Origin: Entophlyctis helioformis
Taxonomy: Eukaryota > Chytridiomycota > Chytridiomycetes > Chytridiales > Chytriomycetaceae
Assembly: GCA_025526915.1 (NCBI GenBank)
Contig: JAHLKH010000019.1
Location: 124,001 to 188,000, forward strand
DNA: 64,000 nt
Reading direction: 5' to 3'
Under the pieces are notes generated by a model. It was not told the origin of the DNA. It ran no database searches and worked only from the letters and a program-made list of their open reading frames with translations. Each line of letters opens with the position of its first letter. Within the stretch, counting starts at the first letter, position 1. A program made the translations under genes and the position numbers. Below, piece after piece: positions 34,200 to 44,200 of the stretch.

Positions 34200-36010
34200 T
34201 GCGCTGTAAGGTCTTGATTGCTGGTGCTGGTGCGCGTGCGCGTGCGCGTGCATGTGGCGAGTGCGCGTGGTGGTTGTCGTGGCTGGGCGGCGAGCTGCTG
34301 ACGGGGCGATCAGGCGTCAAGGACGGCGTCGCACTGGATCTGGCAAAAAGGGTGTTGACGGACGGCATCAACGACCCGGGAGTTGCCGATCCCGGGTGCA
34401 CGCAGAGGGTTCAGCTGGTGGGACGACGGCTGCGCCATGGACACGGCCGCAGACGACGACGAGGACGACGAACGACAGCGATCTCAGCCGGCCGCCTTCG
34501 AGGGGGAGCTGCGGGTGAGCCTGGTACGGCCGCGGAGGCTGGTGTGATGGCGGGGATTGGGCCGGCAGAGCGGGCCGCGCGTTGTTGGAAAACGAGGTTG
34601 AACGGCCGCGAGTGGGCTCAGCTGCGGACGAAGAGCCCGGCAGATCAAGAAGCGATCTGATGGAGGGCAGTTGCATCGGCATCTGCGGCTGTTGCTGTGC
34701 CTGTTGCTGTGCCTGCTGCTGTTGCGCCTGCTGCTGTTGCGCCTGCTGGACCGACATGACAAACGAGCCAAAGTGGGCATGCCAGTTGGCAGGGAATCCA
34801 TGCCAAAAGGCGGAGCAGAACGAGTCGCTGAAGCCTGGATGGGCATGGATCAGAGGGCATGGATCAGAGGGCAGCGGGCGTCAGGCGTCAGTAGGCAGTC
34901 TGCACAACGACAAGGGCTGGGCCATTCCAGCCAAGGCGGCCGGAGTTGGCGTGCGAGCGAGGCCCACCTTGAGCGCGCATGGCGTTGTGGTTCATGGGGC
35001 CGACCAGACGGTAGATTTTGCCGTCGACGGTGCGGCAGGTGCCGGCGTTTGTGATGTCGGCAATGGCCGCGGTGGTCCACGACTGGCGGTCGGTCAGATG
35101 ATCATGGGGCGGGCACAAGCAGCGGCAAGGGCAAGGGCAGAGGCATAGCAGGCAGAGGCATAGCAGGTAAAGGCAGCGTCAGTAAAACAAGGCGGGCAGC
35201 AACGAGGGCAGCAGCAACGAGGGCAGTGCCGCGTACAGAGTGGGTGACGTGGCCGTCGGGCGTCACGAGCGAGCCCGACAGCGCGAGCCACAAAGAGGCG
35301 CCAAGTCGCTGCTGCTCGTGCAGCGGCACGTCGACGAGGCACAGGAACCAGTCGCTGACGGCGTAGGCGGGGAAGCCGTCGGGCATGCTCGGGCTGTCCA
35401 GCGGCTGCGGCTGGTGCTGTTGGTGCTGCTGGTGCTGGTGCTGCTGGTGCACAACCGGCTGCAGCTGATATGGCCGCTGCCGGTGCACGGTCGGCCCGGT
35501 GATTGTCTTCTGCTGCGACGGGGCGTGGTGCGGCGGGCGGGCAGCAGGCGGCTGTCCGGCAGATCCCGGGTGGGCCTCGACAGGGCGGTCGTACGTCAGG
35601 TCGACATGGCTGCCCAGCGACAGCGGCGTGGTGGCTGCGTGGTACGGGGCCGACGAGTGCTTGTGCGGCTGCAGCTGTTTGCCATCCTGATCTGGCGGCG
35701 GCCTGGGGGCGGAGCTGCTGGCGGCGGCGGCGGCAAAGTACGACGACGGCTCAGAGGCCGGCGTGACGGGCTGGTTGGTCTGCAGGACCAGATGCGGGTG
35801 GGCGGCCGGCGCATGTGCGGCTGCGTGTGCGTGTGCCGGCCCTTGTGCTGACACAAGGCGGTAGTGGTGGTGGTGCTGTAATGGCTGCTGCTGTTGCTGT
35901 AGCTGCTGCTGCTGATGTTGCTGATGTTGCTGTTGTTGCGCAAGGGCAGGCGACGGAGCATCCGCGCCAAGGGGCAGCGGTGCCGAGTTCATGGGGGCGG
36001 TTGGAGGCAT
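34200..36010 (-). CDS. SANTA-domain protein (N-terminal part of the SANTA locus)
   Basis: Exons 36010-35237, 35082-34968 and 34834 to about 34200. A Gln/His/Pro-rich N-terminus from an ATG at 36010 leads to a SANTA domain assembled over two introns: YAVSDWFLCLVDVPLHEQQR, LWLALSGSLVTPDGHVTH, SWTTAAIADITNAGTCRTVD, GKIYRLVGPMNHNAMRAQ, then GFSDSFCSAFWHGFPANWHA. The W-T-x-x-I, T-x-D-G-x-x-Y-x-L-x-G and F-x-x-G-F-P-x-N-W positions match the family. All three intron phases agree. Downstream is a Gln/Ala repeat and a Ser/Pro-rich region that continues, through frame steps near 34450 and 34200-33830, straight into the zinc-finger entry. The simplest reading is therefore one protein of about 1,400 residues with SANTA, three fingers, then a second SANTA. 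Two genes remain possible. Proposed role, by family only: a chromatin or centromere factor. Confidence 0.65.
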
Positions 36011-36989
36011 GGGGCGGATGGTTGAACGACGGTGCACGGGGGCTGCAGCAGGCTGGAGCACGGCGGGCGACCAAAGCAGCGGCGTGGGCAGCGAGCACGG
36101 CGGAGATACGGATATGCGCCGCTCAGCAGGCTGTGTCCTGCTTGTGCCGGGTTGCAAGCGCTTCGACAGGTGGCTGGGGGGCGGGTTGTCGGCTTGGGCG
36201 AGCAGCCGTTTCAAAAGCGGGCAGTTCTCGGTGCAGTGGACCGCGGGTGGTGGGCGTAGGTTGCGTAAGTTGTGTTTGTGCACCGGCGGAGGCTGCGGAA
36301 GGGGCGGGGCGGGGCGGCAACGGCTGGCGCTGCTGCTGCGTCTGCGTCTGCGTCTGCTGTTTGTGCTGCTGTTTGTGCTGCTGCCGGTCGGGCTGCCGGT
36401 CGGGCTGCTGCTGGCTGTTTGGGACTTGTGGCCGACGGTGCTGGAGGAAAGTCGTCAGCGCTCGTCACAGCGCCCGTGGTGCACACAACGCGGACGGCTC
36501 CGCGTGCGCGTGCACGGCCACGTGGGTTGGGGTGCGCAAATTTGCGCCTGATAGGAAACAGGCCACATGCGCGGCCGTGCCAACCATTGTCCCTCGGTGT
36601 GCTCCTGCGTGCTCCAGCGTGCGCGAGGAGGCTGCCTGTCTGCCTGTCGGTCTGCCTGTCTGTCTGCCTGGCTGTCTGCCTAGTCGGCTGGCTGGCCGGT
36701 CGCTTCAAGCAGGCAGGCAGAGATGCGCGGCTGTGCAGTCTGTCGCGTGCGTGCTTCAAGCTTGGAGAAGCGCTCCCGAAAGCGCTTTTGCTTGGCTGCT
36801 TCGACTGTGCTTGCGCTGGTGGATGGCCGCCGTGTTGATCAAGCATCCGTCCCCCAAGCCAATAATCACATTTTCGCCTCAGCGTGGCTCTGCCCTTGCC
36901 CCCTTTCACCGCTCGGCCGAGGCCGTCACTGGCACGCCGCTCCGAGAATAGCCCTTCACGAAAAGATCCGTTCGCAGCACAGGTGTCAT
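36011..36989. other. GC-rich spacer with tetranucleotide repeat
   Basis: Nearly 1 kb between the SANTA locus start and the first reverse-transcriptase remnant. The SANTA frame remains open upstream to about 36283 without an ATG. A TGCC/TGTC repeat (ctgcctgtctgcctgtcggtc type) fills 36631-36682. Long open frames on both strands here are composition artefacts; I see no conserved peptide. The promoter of the SANTA locus should lie here. Confidence 0.45.
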
Positions 36990-37150
36990 ACTCCACAACT
37001 CGGGCAAGGCTGCTTGCGAAGCAGCAGTCCACAGATGCCATGGCCGTTGGCCACAGCTGGGATGCTGATCTCGGGGATGTCATCAATGCTGTCGTCGAGG
37101 AACAGGTTGGGCAAGAGGTCAGCCAACGGCCATCCTGGACTGGACACTTG
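36990..37150 (-). pseudogene. Non-LTR retrotransposon reverse-transcriptase remnant, copy 1
   Basis: On the minus strand the peptide PNLFLDDSIDDIPEISIPAV, then NGHGICGLLL, resembles the stretch just before the catalytic F/Y-A-D-D box in LINE-type reverse transcriptases (LFNxxxDD...I.GLLFADD). The box itself is lost here. The same nucleotide segment recurs in copy 2 (37051-37124 against about 39012-39086, same orientation, clearly similar by eye). It is a short dead fragment just 5' of the ankyrin gene. Confidence 0.5.
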
Positions 37151-37287
37151 CCGCCAATGCCTGTGCCGCTGCACAGCAAGTGAGCGAGCAGACCAGCAAA
37201 GCCAAGAGTGCTGCAGATGGACGCATTCGCTTCGAGTGGATCTTGTCCTCACAGCAACAAAGCGAGCAAGTGGCTGTGACGATGTAG

Positions 37288-38847
37288 ACAACGCAGACGG
37301 CAGACAACGCAGACGCAGCAGCAGCCAGCGACGAGCTGGTGCGCAGTCTTCAGAGCCAGCTGCAGAGCACAGCAGAGCAGTTGGTCGCCCTTGGCCGCAC
37401 CGACGTTGTGCAGGCTGTCGTCGAGCAGGTCGTTGGAGCGAGTGGCAGCCAAGCCGTCGAGCCAGGACAGCCAGGACAGACAGCAGCAGCAACGACTGCA
37501 CAGCCAGGTGTGCCTCGCTATGTGGTGCCGCCAGCCACCGGCGACCTCGCCTTTGGCAGAAGCCACTGGGACCGCAAGCCCGCCGAGATCCACGCCATGA
37601 TCCTCAAGGCAGCCGGCCCGCTCACTCGCTTCCTGTGCGGACTGCTCGGCGACACGGACACACTCGACAAAGCGACCAAGCGAGCAGTGTGGATCGATGC
37701 GTTCAAGACGGACTGGCAGGGCGATCTGGCGCTGCTGCCTGATGCTTGGCTGGCGGCCTACAACGGACTGCTCCTCGCACACTCTCGCTCAATGTACGAT
37801 CGTCTCTGCAAGCGCTTTCCGCAGAACACCAATGTCGATTATTGGACAGCCTCGCTCAACAACTACAATGACTACGATGGACCGTTCCACGACGGTCACT
37901 TTGACAGCACCCGGCTGATGTTCATTCCCATGCGGCACGGCTGGTTCGATCTGGTCGACTTTTCGAAACCGATCACACTCGCTCGCATTGCCATCCACTG
38001 GGGGTTCCTCGATCTGCTCAAGTATCTCGACGACAAGTACAAGACGCTCCAACGCTGGATGGCAAAGCACGATCTGACAAGCGAGTTCTGGCACGGAGCA
38101 GTGGATGTAGCTGCGCAAAACGGGCATCTCGATGTTGTGCAGTACTTGTTTGAGAGGGGCGTGACGGGATGCACGACGGCAGCAATGGACGGAGCGGCCG
38201 GCAACGGCCACCTTCATGTCGTCAAGTGGCTCCATGAGAACAGGACGGAAGGATGCACGACCGATGCGATGGATCAGGCGGCCAGGAGTGGGCATCTCCA
38301 TGCCATCGTCTGGCTTCACGAAAACACGACGGCAGGATGCACGACTGATGCGATGGATCACGCGGCTACGTTTGGCAAAATGCATGTTGCCAAGTGGCTC
38401 CACGAGAATCGAACGGAAGGATGCACGGAGAAGGCGATGTTTGAAGCTGCGCGCCGTGGCCGCCTTGGCATGGTGCAGTGGCTTGTCGAGACACGCGGTG
38501 AGGAGTGCACGTCTGCCGCACTCGATGCTGCCGCCAACATGGGTTGCTTGGACGTTGTCAAGTACATGCACTCCAAGGGCGGCTGCGCATCAAACAATGC
38601 CGTTTTTCGTGCAGTCATAAGGTGCAATGCTGTGATGGTCCAGTACTTGATCGATTGCGGATACCCGGTTGAACTCGGAGCTCTCGACTATGCCAGCGTA
38701 GCCCAAATCGTTGATATCCTCCTTGACAGCCTCACGCTGGACCGCGCACAGGCGTTGCTTGCCGAAGCGAACCAAGGAAATCCCAACGGCGCCACCATCG
38801 AGAGACTCGAAGCGACCATCCAGAAACTTCAAGTATCAAGCAAGTGA
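37288..38847 (+). CDS. Ankyrin-repeat family protein
   Basis: A single open frame of over 500 codons ending at 38845-38847. The N-terminal 60 residues are Gln/Ala rich with a possible coiled coil (SLQSQLQSTAEQLVALGRTD). A globular part with Trp/Tyr/Asp (SHWDRKPAEIHAMILKAAGP) follows. From about 38090 there are six or more ankyrin-like units of about 34 residues with the pattern GHLHVVKWLHENRTEGCTTD. Repeats of this GHLxVVxWLHEN form are common in expanded families of chytrids, oomycetes and large DNA viruses, where they serve as protein-binding modules. No function can be assigned. The frame opens after a TAG at 37285-37287 with no ATG until 37597, so an upstream exon or a missed base is likely. 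It sits between two homologous reverse-transcriptase fragments. Confidence 0.78.
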   Translation, partial: TTQTADNADAAAASDELVRSLQSQLQSTAEQLVALGRTDVVQAVVEQVVGASGSQAVEPGQPGQTAAATTAQPGVPRYVVPPATGDLAFGRSHWDRKPAEIHAMILKAAGPLTRFLCGLLGDTDTLDKATKRAVWIDAFKTDWQGDLALLPDAWLAAYNGLLLAHSRSMYDRLCKRFPQNTNVDYWTASLNNYNDYDGPFHDGHFDSTRLMFIPMRHGWFDLVDFSKPITLARIAIHWGFLDLLKYLDDKYKTLQRWMAKHDLTSEFWHGAVDVAAQNGHLDVVQYLFERGVTGCTTAAMDGAAGNGHLHVVKWLHENRTEGCTTDAMDQAARSGHLHAIVWLHENTTAGCTTDAMDHAATFGKMHVAKWLHENRTEGCTEKAMFEAARRGRLGMVQWLVETRGEECTSAALDAAANMGCLDVVKYMHSKGGCASNNAVFRAVIRCNAVMVQYLIDCGYPVELGALDYASVAQIVDILLDSLTLDRAQALLAEANQGNPNGATIERLEATIQKLQVSSK

Positions 38848-38859
38848 TGAATGGACAGC

Positions 38860-39140
38860 CGAGACTTGCCGATTGGCGTTGGAATGAAGACGTCTCCGAG
38901 TCGATCCCTATGCTGTGTCAGAATGCACCACAGCCTAGGTAATGCTACATGTGACTCTGCGAGAATGGTCACATCGTCTGCAAACGTCAGTGCACGAATG
39001 CCATGATCATCGCCACGGCTGGGATGGCTGATCTCCGAGATACTCTTGAGGTTGTCATTGAGGAGCTTGTTGAACAAGACGCCAGACAGCGGGAAGATCG
39101 TTGGCGTGGCGGCGCGGGAATACATCATCGAGCGCATAGA
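38860..39140 (-). pseudogene. Non-LTR retrotransposon reverse-transcriptase remnant, copy 2
   Basis: The minus-strand frame reads FPLSGVLFNKLLNDNL, then ISHPSRGDDHGIRALTFADD, then VTILAESHVALPRLW. This is the palm region of a LINE-type reverse transcriptase, including the catalytic FADD box and the downstream helix. The fragment is about 90 residues long, with no endonuclease and no RNase H or tail around it, so it is a dead piece. It shares a nucleotide segment with copy 1 on the other side of the ankyrin gene. A tRNA gene lies 60-70 bp to its right. Confidence 0.66.
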
Positions 39141-39202
39141 CGTGGACATGGCCAAAAAGAGGCAGCTGTCCAGACGAGCAAAAAGGAAGTAGGAAAAAAG
39201 AG

Positions 39203-39275
39203 TGGAGGACCTGGGCATTGATCCCAGTGCCTCTCGCATGCTAAGCGAGCGCTCTACCATTTGAGCTAGACCCCC
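39203..39275 (-). tRNA. tRNA-Ala (anticodon AGC)
   Basis: The reverse complement folds as a 73-nt tRNA without intron: 5' GGGGGTCTAGCTCAAATGG, D-arm GCTC/GAGC, anticodon stem CTCGC/GCGAG around loop TTAGCAT (anticodon AGC), T-stem CTGGG/CCCAG and 3' end TCCTCCA. The acceptor stem has the G3-U70 wobble pair that identifies alanine tRNAs, and one T6-T67 mismatch. The T loop is ATCAATG instead of the usual TTCGAAT-like loop; close alanine tRNAs in other eukaryotes have ATCGATG. Internal A and B boxes of the RNA polymerase III promoter overlap the D and T arms. Confidence 0.93.
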
Positions 39276-39784
39276 TTCTTGTTCATTTTTCGCCCAAAAA
39301 CAATATGTAGATTGAATGAAAGTCAACTGTAAATGACAGACTAAGCCCTGCTACCCGGGCGGATACTCAGCATGCCCGTCTCGCTCTGGTCAACAGAAAA
39401 AACGAAAAGATGCTCAGTCTCCATCAATGATTCATTTGCAGCAGTTGAGTAGCCCAAGCTGGGCAAGACGCGGCTCACAGAACAGTGGCTGACGTTGTTG
39501 GCGATGCCTGCAGCGCAGTCGCTGCGATGCGCAGAGGCAGTGCTGCGATGCGCGTCTGGCAGCCCTGTCACTTTGAGGAATGAGGAGCTGCCGTTTCACG
39601 CTCATCGACCTCTGGATGTGTGTGTGAGTGGGCTCCATTGTGGATGACGTCAAGTGCTGGTTTGTCTGGTCATGATTGGCGGCTGGTTTGGTTTGTGGCC
39701 TGGCTTAGGCTGGCAAAGTGTCCAACGTGCTGTTTCCAAGGTCTCCGTCCTGCTCCAAAAAACCGCCACACACGCTGCCAGGCG

Positions 39785-41044
39785 ATGGTTGCAAAGGGGC
39801 CAACATCCTACTATGCGACGCTAGCCACGGTTTCGTCTATTGCATCCTCACTTGCCATCTACCTGTCTGGCTCGGCCCTCACGAATGCAAGCACTGTCGC
39901 GCAAGCCGGCTGTGTTTGCTTTGCCTGCGCCGCGTTCCTGTTCCAGCGCGTCTTATTCATGGCCATTGTTGAGAACGTGCCCGAGATCGACTGCATCGTT
40001 GCCAATGCTCTTTCGTACGGTATCGGCATCCTGTCCATGCGCGCATGCGTGCTGCTCGGCCTCTTCCTTCGTGCCCGCGGTGTCGGCATGACGGAAAGCA
40101 AGAGCAAAATGACGCTTGTCCACTACCTGGCATGGCTCGGGTTAGCGGCTGGCGTCGCGTCGATGGGCATCCTTCTATTCCAGAGCATCACGTCAGAAAT
40201 CTCGTTCAACTGCTTCCAGAATCTCGACCAGAAGCTGACGGCGTCGACGAATCTGCTGTTCGCCTTTGGTCTCTCGATTCTGACTCTGGCCATGTCGATT
40301 CCCATTATGCGGATGATGCGCCAAATGTCCGACATGGGGACGACAAAGTGGTCTCCTACATACCAGCGGGCACGCAAGCTGTCGTACGCGGTCAAGCTTG
40401 TGCCACTGGCTGTCTCGATTGCACTCATCGGACTCACCATCTCGTCGATCAAGAACCAGTTTGTGTTTCTGTGCGCGCTTATCGTCTCAGACCTGTGCGC
40501 CATCCTGCTGCTCGTCATCCCGATGCTCGCCGTGGCCACCACACCAGCCGAGCAGCCTGGCATTCGGCCGACGGGTGGCGACGGATCGAATCCCATCATT
40601 TCGCCTGGCGGACGTGGTTGCGGTGGAGCAGCAAGCGCAGGGATTGAGCTGCAAGGCAAGGACGCTATGGAGAGTGGAGCAAAGGGAGGCCAGGGCAAGA
40701 GCGTAAAAGGCAAGACTTTGAATACGTTGCAAGATAGCGGCCGCATGCCGATCAAGGGGGCAGTGTACTACGAGGGCAATGTATCTGTGGATGAGGGGGA
40801 GCCTGTCGATGTTTTGGGCGAGCATCAGGACACAAGCACGCACAATGGACGCGACGGATATGTCGACCGGCACAGCTTGATAGGCGGCTTCTACGACAGG
40901 CTGGTGGCAAGCCAATGCGGCAGTGTCGCGGATCGGCAGCAAGGGGCCAGCATGCAGCTGGAGACGGCTGCCGACGATCGGGCCACGAGCCACAACGTCG
41001 AGCTGCTGGTGATGCCCAACGGCACGCAGACGCAGCACGCCTGA
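39785..41044 (+). CDS. Seven-transmembrane-helix protein of unknown family
   Basis: One intronless frame of 419 residues from the ATG at 39785 (MVAKGPTSYYATLATVSS). Seven hydrophobic helices can be drawn: TLATVSSIASSLAIYLSGSA, GCVCFACAAFLFQRVLFMAI, LSYGIGILSMRACVLLGLFL, YLAWLGLAAGVASMGILLF, LLFAFGLSILTLAMSIPIM, LVPLAVSIALIGLTISSI and LCALIVSDLCAILLLVIPML. The C-terminal 130 residues are hydrophilic, Gly/Ser rich, with no recognised domain. Topology matches a GPCR-like or transporter-like receptor, but none of the standard motifs (DRY, NPxxY) is present, so I make no functional claim. The open frame continues upstream to 39620, but that part is not conserved-looking. It is 252 bp upstream of the dynein gene. 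Confidence 0.65.
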   Translation: MVAKGPTSYYATLATVSSIASSLAIYLSGSALTNASTVAQAGCVCFACAAFLFQRVLFMAIVENVPEIDCIVANALSYGIGILSMRACVLLGLFLRARGVGMTESKSKMTLVHYLAWLGLAAGVASMGILLFQSITSEISFNCFQNLDQKLTASTNLLFAFGLSILTLAMSIPIMRMMRQMSDMGTTKWSPTYQRARKLSYAVKLVPLAVSIALIGLTISSIKNQFVFLCALIVSDLCAILLLVIPMLAVATTPAEQPGIRPTGGDGSNPIISPGGRGCGGAASAGIELQGKDAMESGAKGGQGKSVKGKTLNTLQDSGRMPIKGAVYYEGNVSVDEGEPVDVLGEHQDTSTHNGRDGYVDRHSLIGGFYDRLVASQCGSVADRQQGASMQLETAADDRATSHNVELLVMPNGTQTQHA

Positions 41045-41296
41045 GTGTGCTCTTGGCGTGCTCTTGGCGTGCTCTTGTGGGCCAATACATTGCATGCAGA
41101 GACCCTTTTCGTTTCCATCCACGTCTGCCTGCCTGCACGCTTGCATCGTCGACCACGGCCAGATGCAGCGAGCTGCGGGTTCGCGTCCAAGGCGACAACT
41201 GCGCATCTGCACGCAGCGTGCACAACGGCCACAGCCAGACAGCCAGAGAGCCAGATACGTACGCACACACAAGCACACACACAAGCACGCACACAC

Positions 41297-44200
41297 ATGG
41301 ACCCACCGCCCGTTGCTGCCGTGCCGGGCTCGCACCGACACGCAGCGCCGAGCACTCGCAGCGACGCTGCAGCAGTCGCCTCGTCGCCAGACGCAGCAGC
41401 CTCGGCCACGCCTGCAGCCCAGCAGCAGCAGCAGCAGCAGCCACCGCCGCAGCGCATCGTCGACACCCGCACGCTGCAGGCCCACGTCGAGCGGCTGCTT
41501 GCGGTGCTGCTGGACCTGCCGCCCGGCGACTCTGCGTTTGCGCCGCCGCTCGCCGCCGTGCACGACACGCTCGCCAAGTTCGCCTCGGACCAGGCCGTGC
41601 AGGCGCTGTACGTGGCCAGAGACGCTGCCGCCGCCGTGCCGCCGCTGCCCTCGGCTGCATCTGCGTCTGCACCAGCACCACCAGAAGCGACGTCGCCGGC
41701 AGCACCACCGCCGCTGACGGCCGCCAGGTTCGTGCTCGAGCCCGACGCGGCCGTGGCCAGATCCAAGGGCACCAGCATCGCCCTCATCAAGCGGGTGCCG
41801 GTGCTCGAAGACACCCGCCCGCTGCGCGACCAGCTGCTGGTCATCAACCTGCCCGGCGACCCCGACGGCTCGACCGAGTTCACCGTCTTCCACCGCTACC
41901 TGCAGCACGCCTTCACGCCCTTCTTCGAAGCGCCTTCGGCTGGCTCGGCTGCGACCGGCGGCTCCGGCCCAGGCTCTGGCGCTGGCTCGGGTGGCTCGGG
42001 CGGGGCTGGCGGAATGGCGTCCCGCGACGACAAGGACGCCAAGATGGGTGCGTGCAAGTCTGCTCGCTTCCATGCGCATGCTTGAACATGCCATGCCTCA
42101 ACATGCCATGCCTGCCCTCTCGACGATCAGCCACGCCAACTGACGCCTTGCGTGCAACACACTCTTGCAGGCTTGTCCCTCGCCAAGAAGAAGGTCGCCG
42201 AGCTTGAACTGTCGCTGGTGCAGCTGCAGCACAACGTCGCCATTCCAGAGGTGGTGCTGCGCGTGCACCCAGAGATCCAGCGCTTCACTGCAGACTGCCG
42301 CTCGCGCGGCCTCCGCCCAAACGTCGAGCTGCTCGGCGACATTGCCTCCAACTCCACGTTCCTCAACAAGATCCAGAACGACGTCAACGAGTGGATCAAG
42401 GAGATCCAGAAAGTCACCCATCTCGATCGCGACCCGCAGACCGGATCTGCCCGCCAGGAGATTGAGTTCTGGCCTGCGCTCGAGCGCGCCATTCTGCAGA
42501 TCGAGGACCAGCTGCGGGGCGACGATATCGTGCTCACTCTCGAGACGCTCCGCACTGCCAAGCGCTTCCATGCCACCGTCAGCTTCCTTGCCGACACTGG
42601 CATCAAAGAGGCAAACGACAAGGTTCAGCGATACAACCTGCTCATGAAGGACTTTCCCATCAACGAGCTGCTGTCCTCGACCGAGCTCGACAAGATTCGC
42701 GAGTCCATCGTCCTCATCTTTGGCCACTTCAACAAGAAACTCAAGCTGTCGCCGTACCCTGTGCGTCGCGCACTCCTGCTCGCCGAGGCCATCTCGCGCG
42801 ACCTCAACACACAGCTGCTCAAGGTTCTCGGCGGCCGCAAGCTCATGCTGATCTCGTGGGAAGACTTTGACAGCTGCATCAGCCAGACCGACGAAATCTT
42901 CCACACCTGGGACGAGCAGATCAAAGAGTTTGCCAGCGTCGCCCGCGAGTCTACTCGTCGACGCCTCGAAAAGTTCCTGCCCATCAAAATCAACTCGGCC
43001 CACACGGCCCTCCAGGAACGCCTCAACTTTGTGCATAGCTTCCGTCGCCAGCACGAGCAGCTGCGCACCACCATTCTGCGCGTTATTCGCAGCGAGTCCA
43101 ACCAGGCCGGCTCGGCTGCGTCTGCCATCACGGGCACTGCTGGTGCTAGCCAACTCGCCACGCAGGCCATGGCGGCATCGATGCGCGCCAAGACGCTCGG
43201 CTTGGAGGAGTCGGGTGCTCAAGAGGATGTCAAGGCGGCATTCGAGGCCATTCGCACTGTCGACGTGCTCGACCTCTCTCCCGAAGGCACCGAGAGCTGG
43301 ATCGTTGCCGAGAACATGTACAACGAGCGCATTGCCCAGGTTGAAAACCAGATCATTGCGCGGCTCCGTGACCGTCTTGGCACGGCAAAGAACGCAACCG
43401 ACATGTTCCGCGTGTTCTCCAAGTTCAACGCGCTGTTTATCCGCCCCAAGATCCGCAACGCCATCCACGAGTATCAGACGCAGCTGCTCGAGCGTGTCAA
43501 GGACGACATCCGCAGACTGCACGACAAGTTCATCATGCAGCACACCAATTCGGAGGCTGTCCAGATGAGCCGTCTGCGCGACCTGCTGCCGGTCTCGAGT
43601 GCCATCATGTGGGCACGCCAGATTGAGCGCCAGCTCAACAACTACATGAAGCGCGTCGAGGATGTGCTGGGCAAGGGCTGGGAGCAGTATGTCGAGGGCC
43701 AGAAGCTCAGCCAAGAGGAGATTGCCTTTAAGCGCCAGCTCGACACGCGCGCCATGTTTGAAAAGTGGGTGTCGGGCATCTCCAACCGCGACATCAACAT
43801 TGGCGGCCGCATTTTCGAGATCTCGCGCACTCGTGCACGCGGCGGCAACGAGCTGCAGCTGTCCATCAACTTTGATGTGCAGACGATTGCCGTCTTCAAG
43901 GAAGTGCGCAACTTGCTGTGGCACCAGTTCCTCGTGCCGCACAGCATCGTCAGCATTGCCAAGGACGCCAAGCGCGTGTATCCGTTTGCCGTGTCGCTCG
44001 AAGAGACTGTGCGCACCTACGTCAAGACGCTCAACCGCATCTCGGAGAACGAGGGCATCCGCTGGCTTGTGGCGCAGTACCACAAGGACGTGCAGGCACT
44101 CATTTCGCGCGGCATCCAGCTGCGATGGGACTACTTTATCAACACGTACGAAGCTCGCGGCATTGGCAGCGCAGCCACTGGTCCGTACGGCGAGAATCGC

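Noticed and set aside
38860..39140. An intact retrotransposon
   Set aside because: Only about 90 residues of the reverse-transcriptase palm remain, with no endonuclease domain, RNase H, poly(A) tail or target-site duplication visible.
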